Made by a program: the position numbers and the translations under genes. A DNA stretch of 64,000 nt, taken from NCBI RefSeq assembly GCF_007859635.1, contig NZ_CP042306.1:1178001-1242000 (forward strand), written 5' to 3'. Origin of the DNA: Sphingomonas panacisoli. GTDB lineage: Bacteria; Pseudomonadota; Alphaproteobacteria; Sphingomonadales; Sphingomonadaceae. Below are positions 7,972-16,206 of this stretch, piece by piece. The notes beneath the pieces were generated by a model. That model was not told the DNA's origin. It ran no database searches and saw only the letters and a list, made by a program, of their open reading frames with translations. Position 1 is the first letter of the stretch, and each line of letters starts with the position of its first letter.

Positions 7972-9497
7972 ACGGCGGCGTTTCAATCAGCTGGGGAATC
8001 GAGGCGCTGATCGCCTCGGCCGTGCTGATGGCGATCGTGCTCGTCATCCGCGCTCCCGTCCGCCGTACCTTCGGGCCTGGCATCGCATACGCCTTGTGGG
8101 CGTTGCCGGCGATCCGCCTGGTCCTGCCGCCGCTGCCGCAATTGCCGGCGTGGAAGAGCGCGGCCGCCGCGGTCGCCACGCCCGATCTGGCCCAGACATT
8201 GACCGTTTACGTGATCGAGCCGCTCGGAGGCTCGGCCGCCGCGCCTGCATCCCTGTTTTCCTCGCTCGGACTGCCCTTGGCCGTGCTGTGGGGTGTCGGC
8301 GCGGCGGCGTTTATCGGCTGGCATGCGATCAGCCACTGGCGGTTCTGCCGCCGGATGATCGCGGGCAGCACGCTGAGCGAGCGCGCCGGGGCGATCGACG
8401 TGATCGAGACCGAAGCGGCGTCGGGACCGCTCGCGTTCGGTATCTTCCGCCGCTACGTCGCCTTCCCGCGCGATTTCGCCGAGCGGTACGACGCCGACGA
8501 GCGTGAACTCGCGTTGCTTCATGAACTCGGCCACCACCAGCGCGGTGACCTGTTCGCCAACTGGATCGCGCTCGGCGTGCTGGCGCTGCATTGGTTCAAT
8601 CCGCTCGCGTGGCGCGCCTTCCGCGCGTTCCGCAGCGACCAGGAAATGGCCAACGACGCCCGCGTGCTCGCCGGACGCTCGGCGATCGACCGCCACACTT
8701 ATGCCTGCGCGATCGTCAAGGCGGCGCATGGCGGTGCGGTGTCGGCGGCATGCCACCTCCACACGATCAACGACCTGAAAGGACGGTTGAAGATGCTTAC
8801 CACCGGAACGCGCTCGCGTACTCGCCTAGCGCTGGGCGGCACCGCCGTCGCCGCGCTGATGATCGTCGGGCTCGCCGGCACCGCCAGCGGTACCGCCGCC
8901 GCCGCCAGCGTGCGCGCCGGCGTCGAAAAAGCGACCGGGATCGACATCGCCAAGTTCGACGCCAAGCCGCAGAGCATGCCGCCGACGGCGCCCGCAATGC
9001 CCGAAGGTGCCGAAGTGCCGGCCCCGCCTGCGCCGCCCGAGGCCGCGGCGCCGCCCGCCCGCGTCAAGAAGATCAAGATCGTCAAGATCGACAAGGACGG
9101 CAACACGATCAGCGAGAACGTCACGGACATCCCCGACGTGCCGGACATGCCCGAGCTGGCGGACATGCCGGAGCTCAAGAACATTCCCGATGTCCGGTCG
9201 GGCGACTGCAAGGGCGGCGGTGACGCCACCGTGATCAACAAGCAGAAAGGCGACAGGCGGATCATGATGATCTGCACCAACCGCATCCAGCGGATGGCGA
9301 GCCTGGCGGCCGACCGCGCGATGCGCGCGAAGGATATCCAGCGCATGTCCTATGACCGCGCGCTGGAAGGGCTGCGCCGCGCCCGCGAAAGCATGATGCG
9401 GAACGACAATCTGACGGGCGAAGGTCGACGGGACGCCCTCGACGGGATCGACGAAGCGATCCGCGACATGGAGGCGGAGCGCGCCGAGCGCGATTGA
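7968..9497 (+). CDS. M56 family (BlaR1-like) membrane metallopeptidase with unusual C-terminal domain
   Basis: The 509-residue protein has several N-terminal membrane helices and the gluzincin motif HELGHH (His185, Glu186, His189) in the cytoplasmic loop, followed by FNPLAWRAFRAFRSDQEMANDA, as in BlaR1/MecR1. After a last membrane helix near residues 285-305 the C-terminal part differs from BlaR1: it is Ala/Pro-rich, then basic (VKKIKIVKIDKDG), then a run of D-x-P-[DE]-[ML] repeats, then a GDCKGGGD segment and a charged helical tail. No penicillin-binding (transpeptidase-like) sensor is present, so the inducer is probably not recognised as in BlaR1. The start GTG overlaps the repressor stop. 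Confidence 0.88.
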   Translation: MNGGVSISWGIEALIASAVLMAIVLVIRAPVRRTFGPGIAYALWALPAIRLVLPPLPQLPAWKSAAAAVATPDLAQTLTVYVIEPLGGSAAAPASLFSSLGLPLAVLWGVGAAAFIGWHAISHWRFCRRMIAGSTLSERAGAIDVIETEAASGPLAFGIFRRYVAFPRDFAERYDADERELALLHELGHHQRGDLFANWIALGVLALHWFNPLAWRAFRAFRSDQEMANDARVLAGRSAIDRHTYACAIVKAAHGGAVSAACHLHTINDLKGRLKMLTTGTRSRTRLALGGTAVAALMIVGLAGTASGTAAAASVRAGVEKATGIDIAKFDAKPQSMPPTAPAMPEGAEVPAPPAPPEAAAPPARVKKIKIVKIDKDGNTISENVTDIPDVPDMPELADMPELKNIPDVRSGDCKGGGDATVINKQKGDRRIMMICTNRIQRMASLAADRAMRAKDIQRMSYDRALEGLRRARESMMRNDNLTGEGRRDALDGIDEAIRDMEAERAERD

Positions 9498-9525
9498 TTT
9501 CACGAGCCTAGGAGGGAGGGGGAAT

Positions 9526-9550
9526 GGGCGGCGCCGGTCACGCGCCGCCC
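9526..9550. terminator. GC-rich hairpin after the M56 gene
   Basis: A 9-bp perfect stem GGGCGGCGC (9526-9534) pairs with 9542-9550 around a 7-nt loop. It begins 29 nt after the M56 stop and 43 nt before the next start. There is no T-run, so it may act with Rho or only attenuate. Confidence 0.45.
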
Positions 9551-9592
9551 TGAACCCTTGCTAAGCGCCGCTTGCCGGGCCATCTCGCCGGC

Positions 9593-10444
9593 ATGAGCGA
9601 ACAACAGCCCGGCGTGCCGCAGGTCCTCGAACCGCTGGTGACGCGGGTGCTGGCGAACAATCCGTCGCCCTTCACGCATACCGGCACCCAGACGCACCTG
9701 GTCGGCACCACCGATCTGGCTGTGATCGATCCCGGGCCTGACTATCCCGAGCATATCGACGCGCTGATCGCCGCGATCGGCGGGCGGCCGGTGACCGCGA
9801 TCGTCATCACGCATACGCATCGCGATCACAGCCCCGGCGCCGCGCCGCTCAAGGCCGCAACGGGGGCGCCGATCGTCGGGTGCGCGCCGCTCGCGCTCGA
9901 CGATCTCGGCCCGCGTGCCGATGCGAGCTTCGACGCGGACTATGCGCCCGATCGCGTGCTGGGCGAGGGTGACAGCGTGTCGGGACAGGGCTGGACGCTG
10001 ACCGCGCTCGCGACGCCGGGCCACACCAGCAACCATCTCGCCTTCGCGCTGCCCGAGACCAAGGCGCTGTTCACCGGCGATCATGTGATGGGCTGGTCGA
10101 CCACGATCGTCTCGCCCCCCGACGGCGACATGGCGGCGTACATGGCGAGTCTCGCCAAGCTGCAGGATCGCGACGACCGCATCTATTACCCCGCGCATGG
10201 CGACCCGGTCGATCGGCCGCAGCGGCTGGTGCGCGGGCTGATCGGCCATCGCAAGCAGCGCGAGGGGCAGATACTGCGCCTGCTCGACGCCGCGCCGCAG
10301 GACATCCCGGCGATGGTCGCGAAAATGTATGTCGGGATCGACCCGCGCCTGTTTCCCGCCGCCGAGCGATCGGTGCTGGCGCATCTGATCGATTTGCAGG
10401 CGCGGGGGCTGGCCAGCCAGGACGGCGATAACTGGCGCCGCTAG
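9593..10444 (+). CDS. MBL-fold metallo-hydrolase, LACTB2-like
   Basis: The 283-residue protein opens with RVLANNPSPFTHTGTQTHLVG, the strand pair typical of LACTB2-like and related proteins, followed by the zinc motif HTHRDH (His74, His76, Asp78, His79), a further ligand in TPGHTSNH, the bridging Asp in FTGDHVMG and the final His in YPAHGDPV. The C-terminal 80 residues look like the winged-helix add-on of LACTB2-type proteins. Known members are RNases or thioester hydrolases; a beta-lactamase role is not supported. ATG 9593 is preferred over the upstream TTG. Confidence 0.85.
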   Translation: MSEQQPGVPQVLEPLVTRVLANNPSPFTHTGTQTHLVGTTDLAVIDPGPDYPEHIDALIAAIGGRPVTAIVITHTHRDHSPGAAPLKAATGAPIVGCAPLALDDLGPRADASFDADYAPDRVLGEGDSVSGQGWTLTALATPGHTSNHLAFALPETKALFTGDHVMGWSTTIVSPPDGDMAAYMASLAKLQDRDDRIYYPAHGDPVDRPQRLVRGLIGHRKQREGQILRLLDAAPQDIPAMVAKMYVGIDPRLFPAAERSVLAHLIDLQARGLASQDGDNWRR

Positions 10445-10500
10445 CGAAACGATCTCGCGACTGATATACAAGGTGCCTGATCGATCCGGGGGGATGAATC

Positions 10501-11289
10501 ATGGCTACACTCGCCGCACCGCCTATCGCGCCGACGCGCGACGACAATTTCTTTCTGAAGATGGCGCTCGTCATGGCGGTGACGATCATCGCCGGTTTCT
10601 CGCTGCAACTCGCGGCGGGCCGATCGACCTTCCGCTCGCCGCCGCTGGTCCATGCCCATGCTATCGTCTTCATGGGCTGGTGGGTGATCTATCTGCTCCA
10701 GAACGTCTTCGTCACGCGCGGGTCGATGACGCTGCATCGCAAGCTCGGCTGGATCGCCGTGATGTGGACCGTGCCGATGGTTTTCCTGGGCTGCGCCGTA
10801 ACGGTGGCGATGGTGCGCGCGGGGCATGTTCCCTTCATCTTCCGTCCGCTCCAGTTCCTGATTTTCGATCCGATGACGGTCTTCACTTTCGTCGGGTTGA
10901 CCGCCGCCGCGGTCGTCATGCGGCGGCGCACCGAATGGCATCGCCGGCTGCATTATTGCGGCATGTCGATGCTGCTGGGGCCGGCGTTCGGGCGCTTGCT
11001 GCCGATGCCGTTGCTGGTGCCGTGGGGATGGGAGGCGGCGTTCGCGGCGTGCCTGATCTTCCCGGTCATCGGCATGATCGCCGATCGTCGCCGCACGGGC
11101 ACGGTGCATCCGGCGTGGAGCCGTGGCGTCGCCGTGATGATCGCATCGTTCATCGTGACGGAGGCGATCACCTATAGTCCGGTGGGGAGCGCGATCTATA
11201 CTGCGGTCACGGCGGGCTCGCCGGGCGCCGAGGTGCCGCCGCTGGATTTCCCACCGCCGCCCACCGGTCCCTTGATTACGGGACGCTAG
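10501..11289 (+). CDS. Polytopic inner-membrane protein of unknown function
   Basis: The 262-residue protein has about seven hydrophobic segments. Several His-bearing motifs lie at membrane borders: VHAHAIVFMGWW, LHRKLGW and WHRRLHYCG. Such spaced histidines could bind haem or metal, but I do not recognise the family. The C-terminus is Pro-rich (PPLDFPPPPTG). ATG 10501 follows GGGGGGATGAATC. It stands between a metallo-hydrolase and nadA with gaps of about 40-55 nt. Confidence 0.7.
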   Translation: MATLAAPPIAPTRDDNFFLKMALVMAVTIIAGFSLQLAAGRSTFRSPPLVHAHAIVFMGWWVIYLLQNVFVTRGSMTLHRKLGWIAVMWTVPMVFLGCAVTVAMVRAGHVPFIFRPLQFLIFDPMTVFTFVGLTAAAVVMRRRTEWHRRLHYCGMSMLLGPAFGRLLPMPLLVPWGWEAAFAACLIFPVIGMIADRRRTGTVHPAWSRGVAVMIASFIVTEAITYSPVGSAIYTAVTAGSPGAEVPPLDFPPPPTGPLITGR

Positions 11290-11328
11290 ACGCTTGATCG
11301 CGGTCCTTTGCGGGGCCATGTCTTCGGC

Positions 11329-12327
11329 ATGGAACAGCATCCGCACCTGAAGGGCCTCGACCTCCGCGCCGAAATCGACCGTTTGCGCCAAGAGCGCAAT
11401 GCGGTGATCCTGGCGCATTACTATCAGAAGCCGGAAATCCAGGACCTCGCCGATTTCGTCGGTGACAGCCTTGATCTGTCCAAAAAGGCGCAGGCGACCG
11501 ACGCCGAGGTGATCGCGTTCTGTGGGGTCAAGTTCATGGCGGAAACCGCCAAGATCCTGTCGCCCGACAAGATCGTCGTGCTGCCCGATCTCAATGCCGG
11601 ATGCAGCCTGGAGGACAGCTGCCCGCCCGACCAGTTCGCGGCGTTCCGCGCACAGCATCCGGATGCGATCGCGCTGACCTACATCAACTGTTCGACCGAG
11701 GTGAAGGCGCTCAGCGACATCATCGTGACCTCGTCGTCGGCGGAAAAGATCCTGAGCCAGATACCGAAGGACCAGAAGATCATCTTCGGCCCCGACAAGA
11801 ACCTGGGCGGTTACCTCGCGCGCAAGACCGGGCGCGAGATGCTGTTGTGGCCGGGCGTGTGCATCGTGCACGAGGCGTTCAGCGAGACCGAATTGCTCAA
11901 GCTCCAGGCGCAGCATCCGGATGCGCCGATCGCCGCGCACCCCGAATGCCCGCCCTATATCCTCGACCATGCCGATTATGTCGGCTCGACCAGCGGCATC
12001 CTGAAGTTCGCGGGCGAGATGGCCGGCGATACGCTGATCGTCGCGACCGAGCCGCACATCATCCACCAGATGGAAAAGGCCGCGCCGGACAAGCATTTCA
12101 TCGGCGCGCCGGGGGCGGACGGCAACTGCAACTGCAATATCTGCCCCTACATGGCGCTCAACACGATGGAGAAGCTCTACATCGCGCTCCGCGACCTCGA
12201 GCCGCGGATCGAGATCGAAGAGAGCCTGCGCCTGAAGGCGAAGAAGAGCCTCGACGCGATGCTCGCGATGGCGAGCGGGACGGTGGGGATGGGGGACCTC
12301 GGGCCGGTTAGGGTGACGGGGGATTGA
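11329..12327 (+). CDS. nadA: Quinolinate synthase
   Basis: NadA condenses iminoaspartate with dihydroxyacetone phosphate to quinolinate in de novo NAD synthesis. The 332-residue protein has AVILAHYYQKPEIQDLADFVGDSL, the first cluster-ligand region NAGCSLEDSCP, the loop FCGVKFMAET and the final ligand region CNCNICPYM; the cysteines bind the oxygen-labile [4Fe-4S] cluster. ATG 11329 (MEQHPHL) is preferred over the upstream TTG. nadB is not in the window, and nadC follows 1.4 kb later on the same strand with two minus-strand genes between. Confidence 0.96.
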   Translation: MEQHPHLKGLDLRAEIDRLRQERNAVILAHYYQKPEIQDLADFVGDSLDLSKKAQATDAEVIAFCGVKFMAETAKILSPDKIVVLPDLNAGCSLEDSCPPDQFAAFRAQHPDAIALTYINCSTEVKALSDIIVTSSSAEKILSQIPKDQKIIFGPDKNLGGYLARKTGREMLLWPGVCIVHEAFSETELLKLQAQHPDAPIAAHPECPPYILDHADYVGSTSGILKFAGEMAGDTLIVATEPHIIHQMEKAAPDKHFIGAPGADGNCNCNICPYMALNTMEKLYIALRDLEPRIEIEESLRLKAKKSLDAMLAMASGTVGMGDLGPVRVTGD

Positions 12328-12336
12328 ACTCGGCGG

Positions 12337-12361
12337 CTCCCCTCCCTTCCAGGGAGGGGAG
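12337..12361. terminator. Hairpin between convergent nadA and ppk2
   Basis: A perfect 10-bp stem CTCCCCTCCC (12337-12346) pairs with GGGAGGGGAG (12352-12361) across a 5-nt loop. It lies between two convergent genes and could serve both. It resembles a short form of the palindrome at 4920-5043. Confidence 0.6.
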
Positions 12362-12368
12362 TAGGTAG

Positions 12369-13118
12369 CTACTTCTCCAACCGTCCATCCTTCAGCGCCT
12401 TCGCCTCGAACGGGAACAGCACGTCCTTGTCCGGCGCCTCGACCGTCTTCGCCACTTCGTCGGGCGCCAGTGCGCGCAGGACGTGGCGGATGATCGCCTT
12501 ATGCGCTTTCTTCTTGTGGTCCGCCCGCACGCAGATCCACGGCGCGACCGCGCAGTTGGTCGCGAGCAGCATCGCGTCGCGCGCCTTGGTGTAGTCGTCC
12601 CATTTATCCTGCGCGACCGCGTCGAGCGGGGATCGCTTGAGCGCCTTCAGCGGATTGCTCGCGCGATCGTCGAGCCGTTCCTTCTGCTCGGCCTTGGTGA
12701 TGTCGAGCCATAGCTTGACCAGCTTGATCCCGCTTTCAACCAACATCCGTTCGAAATCGGGTACGTCCTTCAGAAATTGCGCCTGTTCCTCGGGCGTCGA
12801 GAAGTTGTTGACCACCTCCACCCCGGCGCGGTTGTACCAGCTGCGGTTGAAGATCACGAGCTCGCCCGCCGCGGGCAGTTGCGCGACGTAGCGCTGGAAA
12901 TACCATTCGGTCTTCTGCCGGTCGTTGGGCTTGGGCAGCGCGACGACGCGGGTCGAGCGGACCGAGAGATGCTCGGTGAGCGCCTTGATCGTGCCGTCCT
13001 TGCCCGCGCTGTCGCGGCCTTCGAGGACGATGATCGTGCGCTCGCCGGTTGCCGCGTGGGCGAGCTGCATTTGGACCAACCCGAGCTGGAGGTCGTCGCC
13101 GCCGTCTTTCTTCGCCAT
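12369..13118 (-). CDS. Polyphosphate kinase 2 family protein
   Basis: The 249-residue protein has the PPK2 Walker A segment LEGRDSAGKDGTIKAL, the lid region RVVALPKPNDRQKTEWYFQRY, Walker B-like ELVIFNRSWYNRAGVE and the later basic motif ASNPLKALKRSPLD. PPK2 enzymes transfer phosphate between polyphosphate and nucleoside mono- or diphosphates. The sub-class cannot be fixed by eye. I start at ATG 13118 (MAKKDGGDDL) because GGAG sits 8 nt upstream; an earlier TTG adds nine residues. Confidence 0.92.
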   Translation of the reverse strand: MAKKDGGDDLQLGLVQMQLAHAATGERTIIVLEGRDSAGKDGTIKALTEHLSVRSTRVVALPKPNDRQKTEWYFQRYVAQLPAAGELVIFNRSWYNRAGVEVVNNFSTPEEQAQFLKDVPDFERMLVESGIKLVKLWLDITKAEQKERLDDRASNPLKALKRSPLDAVAQDKWDDYTKARDAMLLATNCAVAPWICVRADHKKKAHKAIIRHVLRALAPDEVAKTVEAPDKDVLFPFEAKALKDGRLEK

Positions 13119-13200
13119 TCGCCGTGTCTCCGTGTGATGTGCCAACCTGCCGTTCGCGTCGAGCGAAGTCGAGCGGCGTTTCCGATCGACGTGTCTCGAC

Positions 13201-13719
13201 CTAGGCCAACGCCCCAGCCATCTCGGCCAGTTTGGCGATCGTGTTCATATTGCGCGCGGTGCCGGTCTTGGCGGCGGGGATGACCAGCTTCGATCCGGCC
13301 ATGCCCTCGTCGGTATAGCGCACGTAGATCTCGCGTTTGCCGAGTTCGATTTCCTCCCCGTCGATGTGCCGGGCCTCGTTGGCCGCGTCCTTCGGCGGTT
13401 TATCGTCGAGCAGGATCGCCACGACGCGGTTGCCCGGCGCCTTGGGGAAGGGGTTGGCCTTGGCGATCGCCGTCATCTCCGCCGCGGTCCGCACCATCAC
13501 GCCGACCGCCTTGCCGGCATAATCGTGCATCGCCTTTTCGAGCGCGGCCTTCACCGCCGCCTCGCTCTTGCCGCTGGTGAAGACGACGTTGCCGCTGGCG
13601 ATATAGGTCTTCACCTTCTCGAACCCGATTTTCTCGCACATTGCGGCCAATTCGGTCATCGGCAGCTTGCCGGTGCCGCCGACGTTCACGGCGCGGAGCA
13701 GGGCGACATAGGCGGTCAT
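13201..13719 (-). CDS. DUF1697 family protein
   Basis: The 172-residue protein starts MTAYVALLRAVNVGGTGKLPM, the DUF1697 signature, then FEKVKTYIASGNVVFTSG and the C-terminal VRYTDEGMAGSKLVIPAAKTGTARNMNT segment. The family has a ferredoxin-like fold and no firm function. Two ATGs exist; the second (13719) has GGAG at a good distance. The 55-nt gap to nadC on the other strand holds both promoters. Confidence 0.88.
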   Translation of the reverse strand: MTAYVALLRAVNVGGTGKLPMTELAAMCEKIGFEKVKTYIASGNVVFTSGKSEAAVKAALEKAMHDYAGKAVGVMVRTAAEMTAIAKANPFPKAPGNRVVAILLDDKPPKDAANEARHIDGEEIELGKREIYVRYTDEGMAGSKLVIPAAKTGTARNMNTIAKLAEMAGALA

Positions 13720-13772
13720 GGTCGGCTCCATCGGGGTGGTCGCGGCTCCGCGATCATGGCAGACGGGCGGGC

Positions 13773-14630
13773 ATGACGGAAACGACTTTCGCGATTCCCG
13801 GTTTCGACCTCGACGCCTTCGTCCGCGCCACGCTGGCGGAGGATCTGGGGGAGGAGGGCGACATCACCTCCGCTGCGGTCATTCCTGCCGATGCGCGGTT
13901 TGCCGGCGTGATGGACAGCCGCGATGCGATCGTGGTCGCGGGGTTGCCGATCGCGCAGATGTTCTTCCGCGCGCTCGACCCCGCGGTCGAAATAGACATG
14001 CTGGTCGCGGACGGCGATCAGGTGGCAGCGGGGACCGACTTGATGCGGCTGGGCGGCAAGGCGCGCGCGATGCTTACCGCCGAGCGGTCGGCGCTCAACA
14101 CCGTCCAGCACCTGTCGGGCATCGCGACGATGACGCGTGCCTATGTCGAACGCATCGCCGGGACCGGCGCGACGTTGCTCGACACGCGCAAGACCATCCC
14201 TGGCCTCCGCTTGCTCGAAAAGTACGCGACGCGGATGGGCGGGGCTACCAACCATCGCATGGGGCTGTGGGACGCGGCGATGATCAAGGACAATCATGTC
14301 GCGGTGGCCGGCAGTATCGGACAAGCGGCGGGCGCGGCGAAGGCGGCGGGCATTGCGCGGATCATCGTCGAAGTCGATCGCGTCGATCAGATCGAACCCG
14401 CGCTGGCGGGGGGCGCGACGCATCTGCTGCTCGACAATATGGACGTGCCGACCTTGCGCGGCGCGGTCACCCTGGTCGGCGGACGCGTGCCGACCGAGGC
14501 GTCGGGTGGGGTCAAGCTCGACACGATCCGCGCGATCGCCGAAACCGGGGTTACCTATATCAGCGTCGGGCGACTGACCCAGTCGGCACCGGCCGCGGAC
14601 ATCGGACTGGATTTCGCGCTAAGAGACTGA
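13773..14630 (+). CDS. nadC: Nicotinate-nucleotide pyrophosphorylase (quinolinate phosphoribosyltransferase)
   Basis: NadC makes nicotinate mononucleotide from quinolinate and PRPP, the step after NadA. The 285-residue protein has LAEDLGEEGDITS, the ERSALNTVQHLSGIAT helix, LDTRKTIPGLRLLEKYA (quinolinate/PRPP binding) and GGATNHRMGLWDAAMIKDNH. The end shows the PRPP loop ASGGVKLDTIRAIAETGVTYISVGRLTQS. All catalytic landmarks are present. ATG 13773 is the first start consistent with family alignment. Confidence 0.96.
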   Translation: MTETTFAIPGFDLDAFVRATLAEDLGEEGDITSAAVIPADARFAGVMDSRDAIVVAGLPIAQMFFRALDPAVEIDMLVADGDQVAAGTDLMRLGGKARAMLTAERSALNTVQHLSGIATMTRAYVERIAGTGATLLDTRKTIPGLRLLEKYATRMGGATNHRMGLWDAAMIKDNHVAVAGSIGQAAGAAKAAGIARIIVEVDRVDQIEPALAGGATHLLLDNMDVPTLRGAVTLVGGRVPTEASGGVKLDTIRAIAETGVTYISVGRLTQSAPAADIGLDFALRD

Positions 14631-14661
14631 CAAGCTGACGAAAACAAAACAGGGGGATGCA

Positions 14662-15069
14662 ATGCGGCCGAAGTCGATCGTCTATTACGAAATCGCTTAT
14701 CTGGCGTCGGTGCTGTTGGGGATCGCGGTAACCGCGATGACCTGGACCGCGAACAGCCAGACGCAGGAGGTCGAACAGATACGCGCAACATTGGGGCCGT
14801 CGTTCCTGCCGATCCTGTATGTGTTCATCTACACGCTGTCGCTGGCGCTGTGGTATTTCACCGCGCGCGTGCCGAACGCCGTCGCCAAGTGGATCGTCGT
14901 GGGGTGGTTCGTCCTGTCGGCGATCGGTGTCGGATTGGCGCTCATCGGCGGGAACATGCCGGTCAATCTGTCGGGCGCGCTGGCCCTGGCGGCGTTCGTA
15001 TTGAACGCGATCGCGGTCTATCTGTTGTTTCGGCCCGACGCGCGGGCCTGGTTTGGGGAAAAAGCATGA
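14662..15069 (+). CDS. Small four-helix membrane protein, unknown function
   Basis: The 135-residue protein has four clear hydrophobic segments (about residues 8-27, 45-63, 75-95 and 100-120) with short polar loops. It has no recognised domain. ATG 14662 follows AGGGGGA. Its stop TGA overlaps the ATG of the RNase T2 gene (ATGA), which suggests the two are co-translated. Whether it affects secretion of the nuclease is speculation. Confidence 0.75.
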   Translation: MRPKSIVYYEIAYLASVLLGIAVTAMTWTANSQTQEVEQIRATLGPSFLPILYVFIYTLSLALWYFTARVPNAVAKWIVVGWFVLSAIGVGLALIGGNMPVNLSGALALAAFVLNAIAVYLLFRPDARAWFGEKA

Positions 15070-15779
15070 AGCAGGTCGCCCGGATTGCCGCTGCGGCGCT
15101 GGCGCTGGCGCCCGGTATCGCGAGCGCGCAGGCGCTGGTCTGCACCGCACCCGGCGTGGCGCCGCGTCCGGTGGATGACCTCGCCAGCGCCAGCCAGCCG
15201 CAGCGCGTGCTGCCGATCGGCGGCTATACCCTGGCGATCACCTGGTCCCCGCAATTCTGCCGCACCGGCGGATTCACGCCAGCGGCGCGGTTTCAGTGCG
15301 GCAGCGGCAATCGCTTCGGCTTCACCCTCCACGGATTGTGGCCCGACGGCGTGGGGAAGGACTGGCCGCAATATTGCACCTCCACCGCCTTGCTGCCGCC
15401 CGCAACGATCAAGGGCATGATGTGCGCGACGCCATCGGCGCAATTGCTGCAGCACGAATGGGCGAAGCACGGCACGTGCATGGGCATCACCCCCGTGCAA
15501 TATTTCGGGAAGTCGAGCGCGTTGTACGCGAAGCTTCGCTACCCCGACATGAATGCCTTGTCGCGCGGCCCGCTGACCGTCGGTCAGTTCACCGCGGCGT
15601 TCGCGGCCGCCAATCCGGGCGTACCTGCGACCTCCATCCGCGTCACGGCAGCGCGCGGGTGGCTCGACGAGTTGTGGCTGTGCCTCGACACGAAGCTCAA
15701 CTACGAGCGGTGCAAGCCCAATACGGGCGGGCTAGCCGCCAATGCCTCGCTCAAGATCTGGCGTGGCAAAAGGCGTTAG
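15066..15779 (+). CDS. Secreted RNase T2 family ribonuclease
   Basis: RNase T2 enzymes cut RNA through a 2',3'-cyclic phosphate in the periplasm or outside the cell. The 237-residue protein has a signal peptide (MKQVARIAAAALALAPGIASAQA), the first catalytic site FTLHGLWPD (His89) and the second HEWAKHGTC (His130, Glu131, His135). Cysteines at about 65, 78, 104, 120 and 138 can form the usual disulfides. ATG 15066 overlaps the preceding membrane-protein stop. Its own stop touches that of the convergent DUF4112 gene. Confidence 0.93.
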   Translation: MKQVARIAAAALALAPGIASAQALVCTAPGVAPRPVDDLASASQPQRVLPIGGYTLAITWSPQFCRTGGFTPAARFQCGSGNRFGFTLHGLWPDGVGKDWPQYCTSTALLPPATIKGMMCATPSAQLLQHEWAKHGTCMGITPVQYFGKSSALYAKLRYPDMNALSRGPLTVGQFTAAFAAANPGVPATSIRVTAARGWLDELWLCLDTKLNYERCKPNTGGLAANASLKIWRGKRR

Positions 15780-16198
15780 CCTTCGATCACCGCGGTCGAC
15801 GGGTGATGCTTGTCGAGATGCTTCTTGATGATCTTCAGGTTGCGCGTGTTCGAGCGGAAGAAGAAGTCGGGGATGGCGCCGACGAACGGGATCAGGCCGA
15901 GCAGGAAGTCGGTGCCGACATTGCCGAACATCCGCGCCATCTGGAGCTTCGACATGCCCAGGTTGCGCGCTTCCCACACCATATAGGCGCCCATCGCCGC
16001 ACCGACGATGTCGCCGCCCACCGGCAGCACGTCGAGGATGACGTCCAGACCGACCTTCTGCTTGGTGCCGGGGATCCGAAAGAGGCCCTCGAGCACATGC
16101 TCGAGCCCTTCGATACGCCGCCGCACCGACGCGGCGTCGGTACCGAGCGGAACGATAGAGCCCAGATTGGGCGGCGACATGCGAGTGGTATTGGCCAT
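15776..16198 (-). CDS. DUF4112 domain protein
   Basis: The 140-residue protein has the DUF4112 pattern: a short variable N-terminus, RIEGLEHVLEGLFRIPGT, then VGLDVILDVLPVGGDIVGAAMGAYMVWEARNLG, GTDFLLGLIPFVGAIPDFFFRSN and NLKIIKKHLDKHH. Two Gly-rich hydrophobic hairpins suggest a membrane-associated protein. The function is unknown. ATG 16198 follows 8 nt after the stop of the upstream solute-binding gene, so the two probably share a transcript. Confidence 0.88.
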   Translation of the reverse strand: MANTTRMSPPNLGSIVPLGTDAASVRRRIEGLEHVLEGLFRIPGTKQKVGLDVILDVLPVGGDIVGAAMGAYMVWEARNLGMSKLQMARMFGNVGTDFLLGLIPFVGAIPDFFFRSNTRNLKIIKKHLDKHHPSTAVIEG

Positions 16199-16206
16199 TG
16201 TTGCAC

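Noticed and set aside
9593..10444. Reading the MBL-fold protein as a beta-lactamase because of the nearby BlaI-type regulator
   Set aside because: The N-terminal strand pair and C-terminal winged helix fit LACTB2-like hydrolases, not class B beta-lactamases.
10441..12096. 551-residue open frame on the minus strand
   Set aside because: It is antisense to a membrane protein gene and nadA, with a low-complexity His/Arg composition typical of shadow frames.
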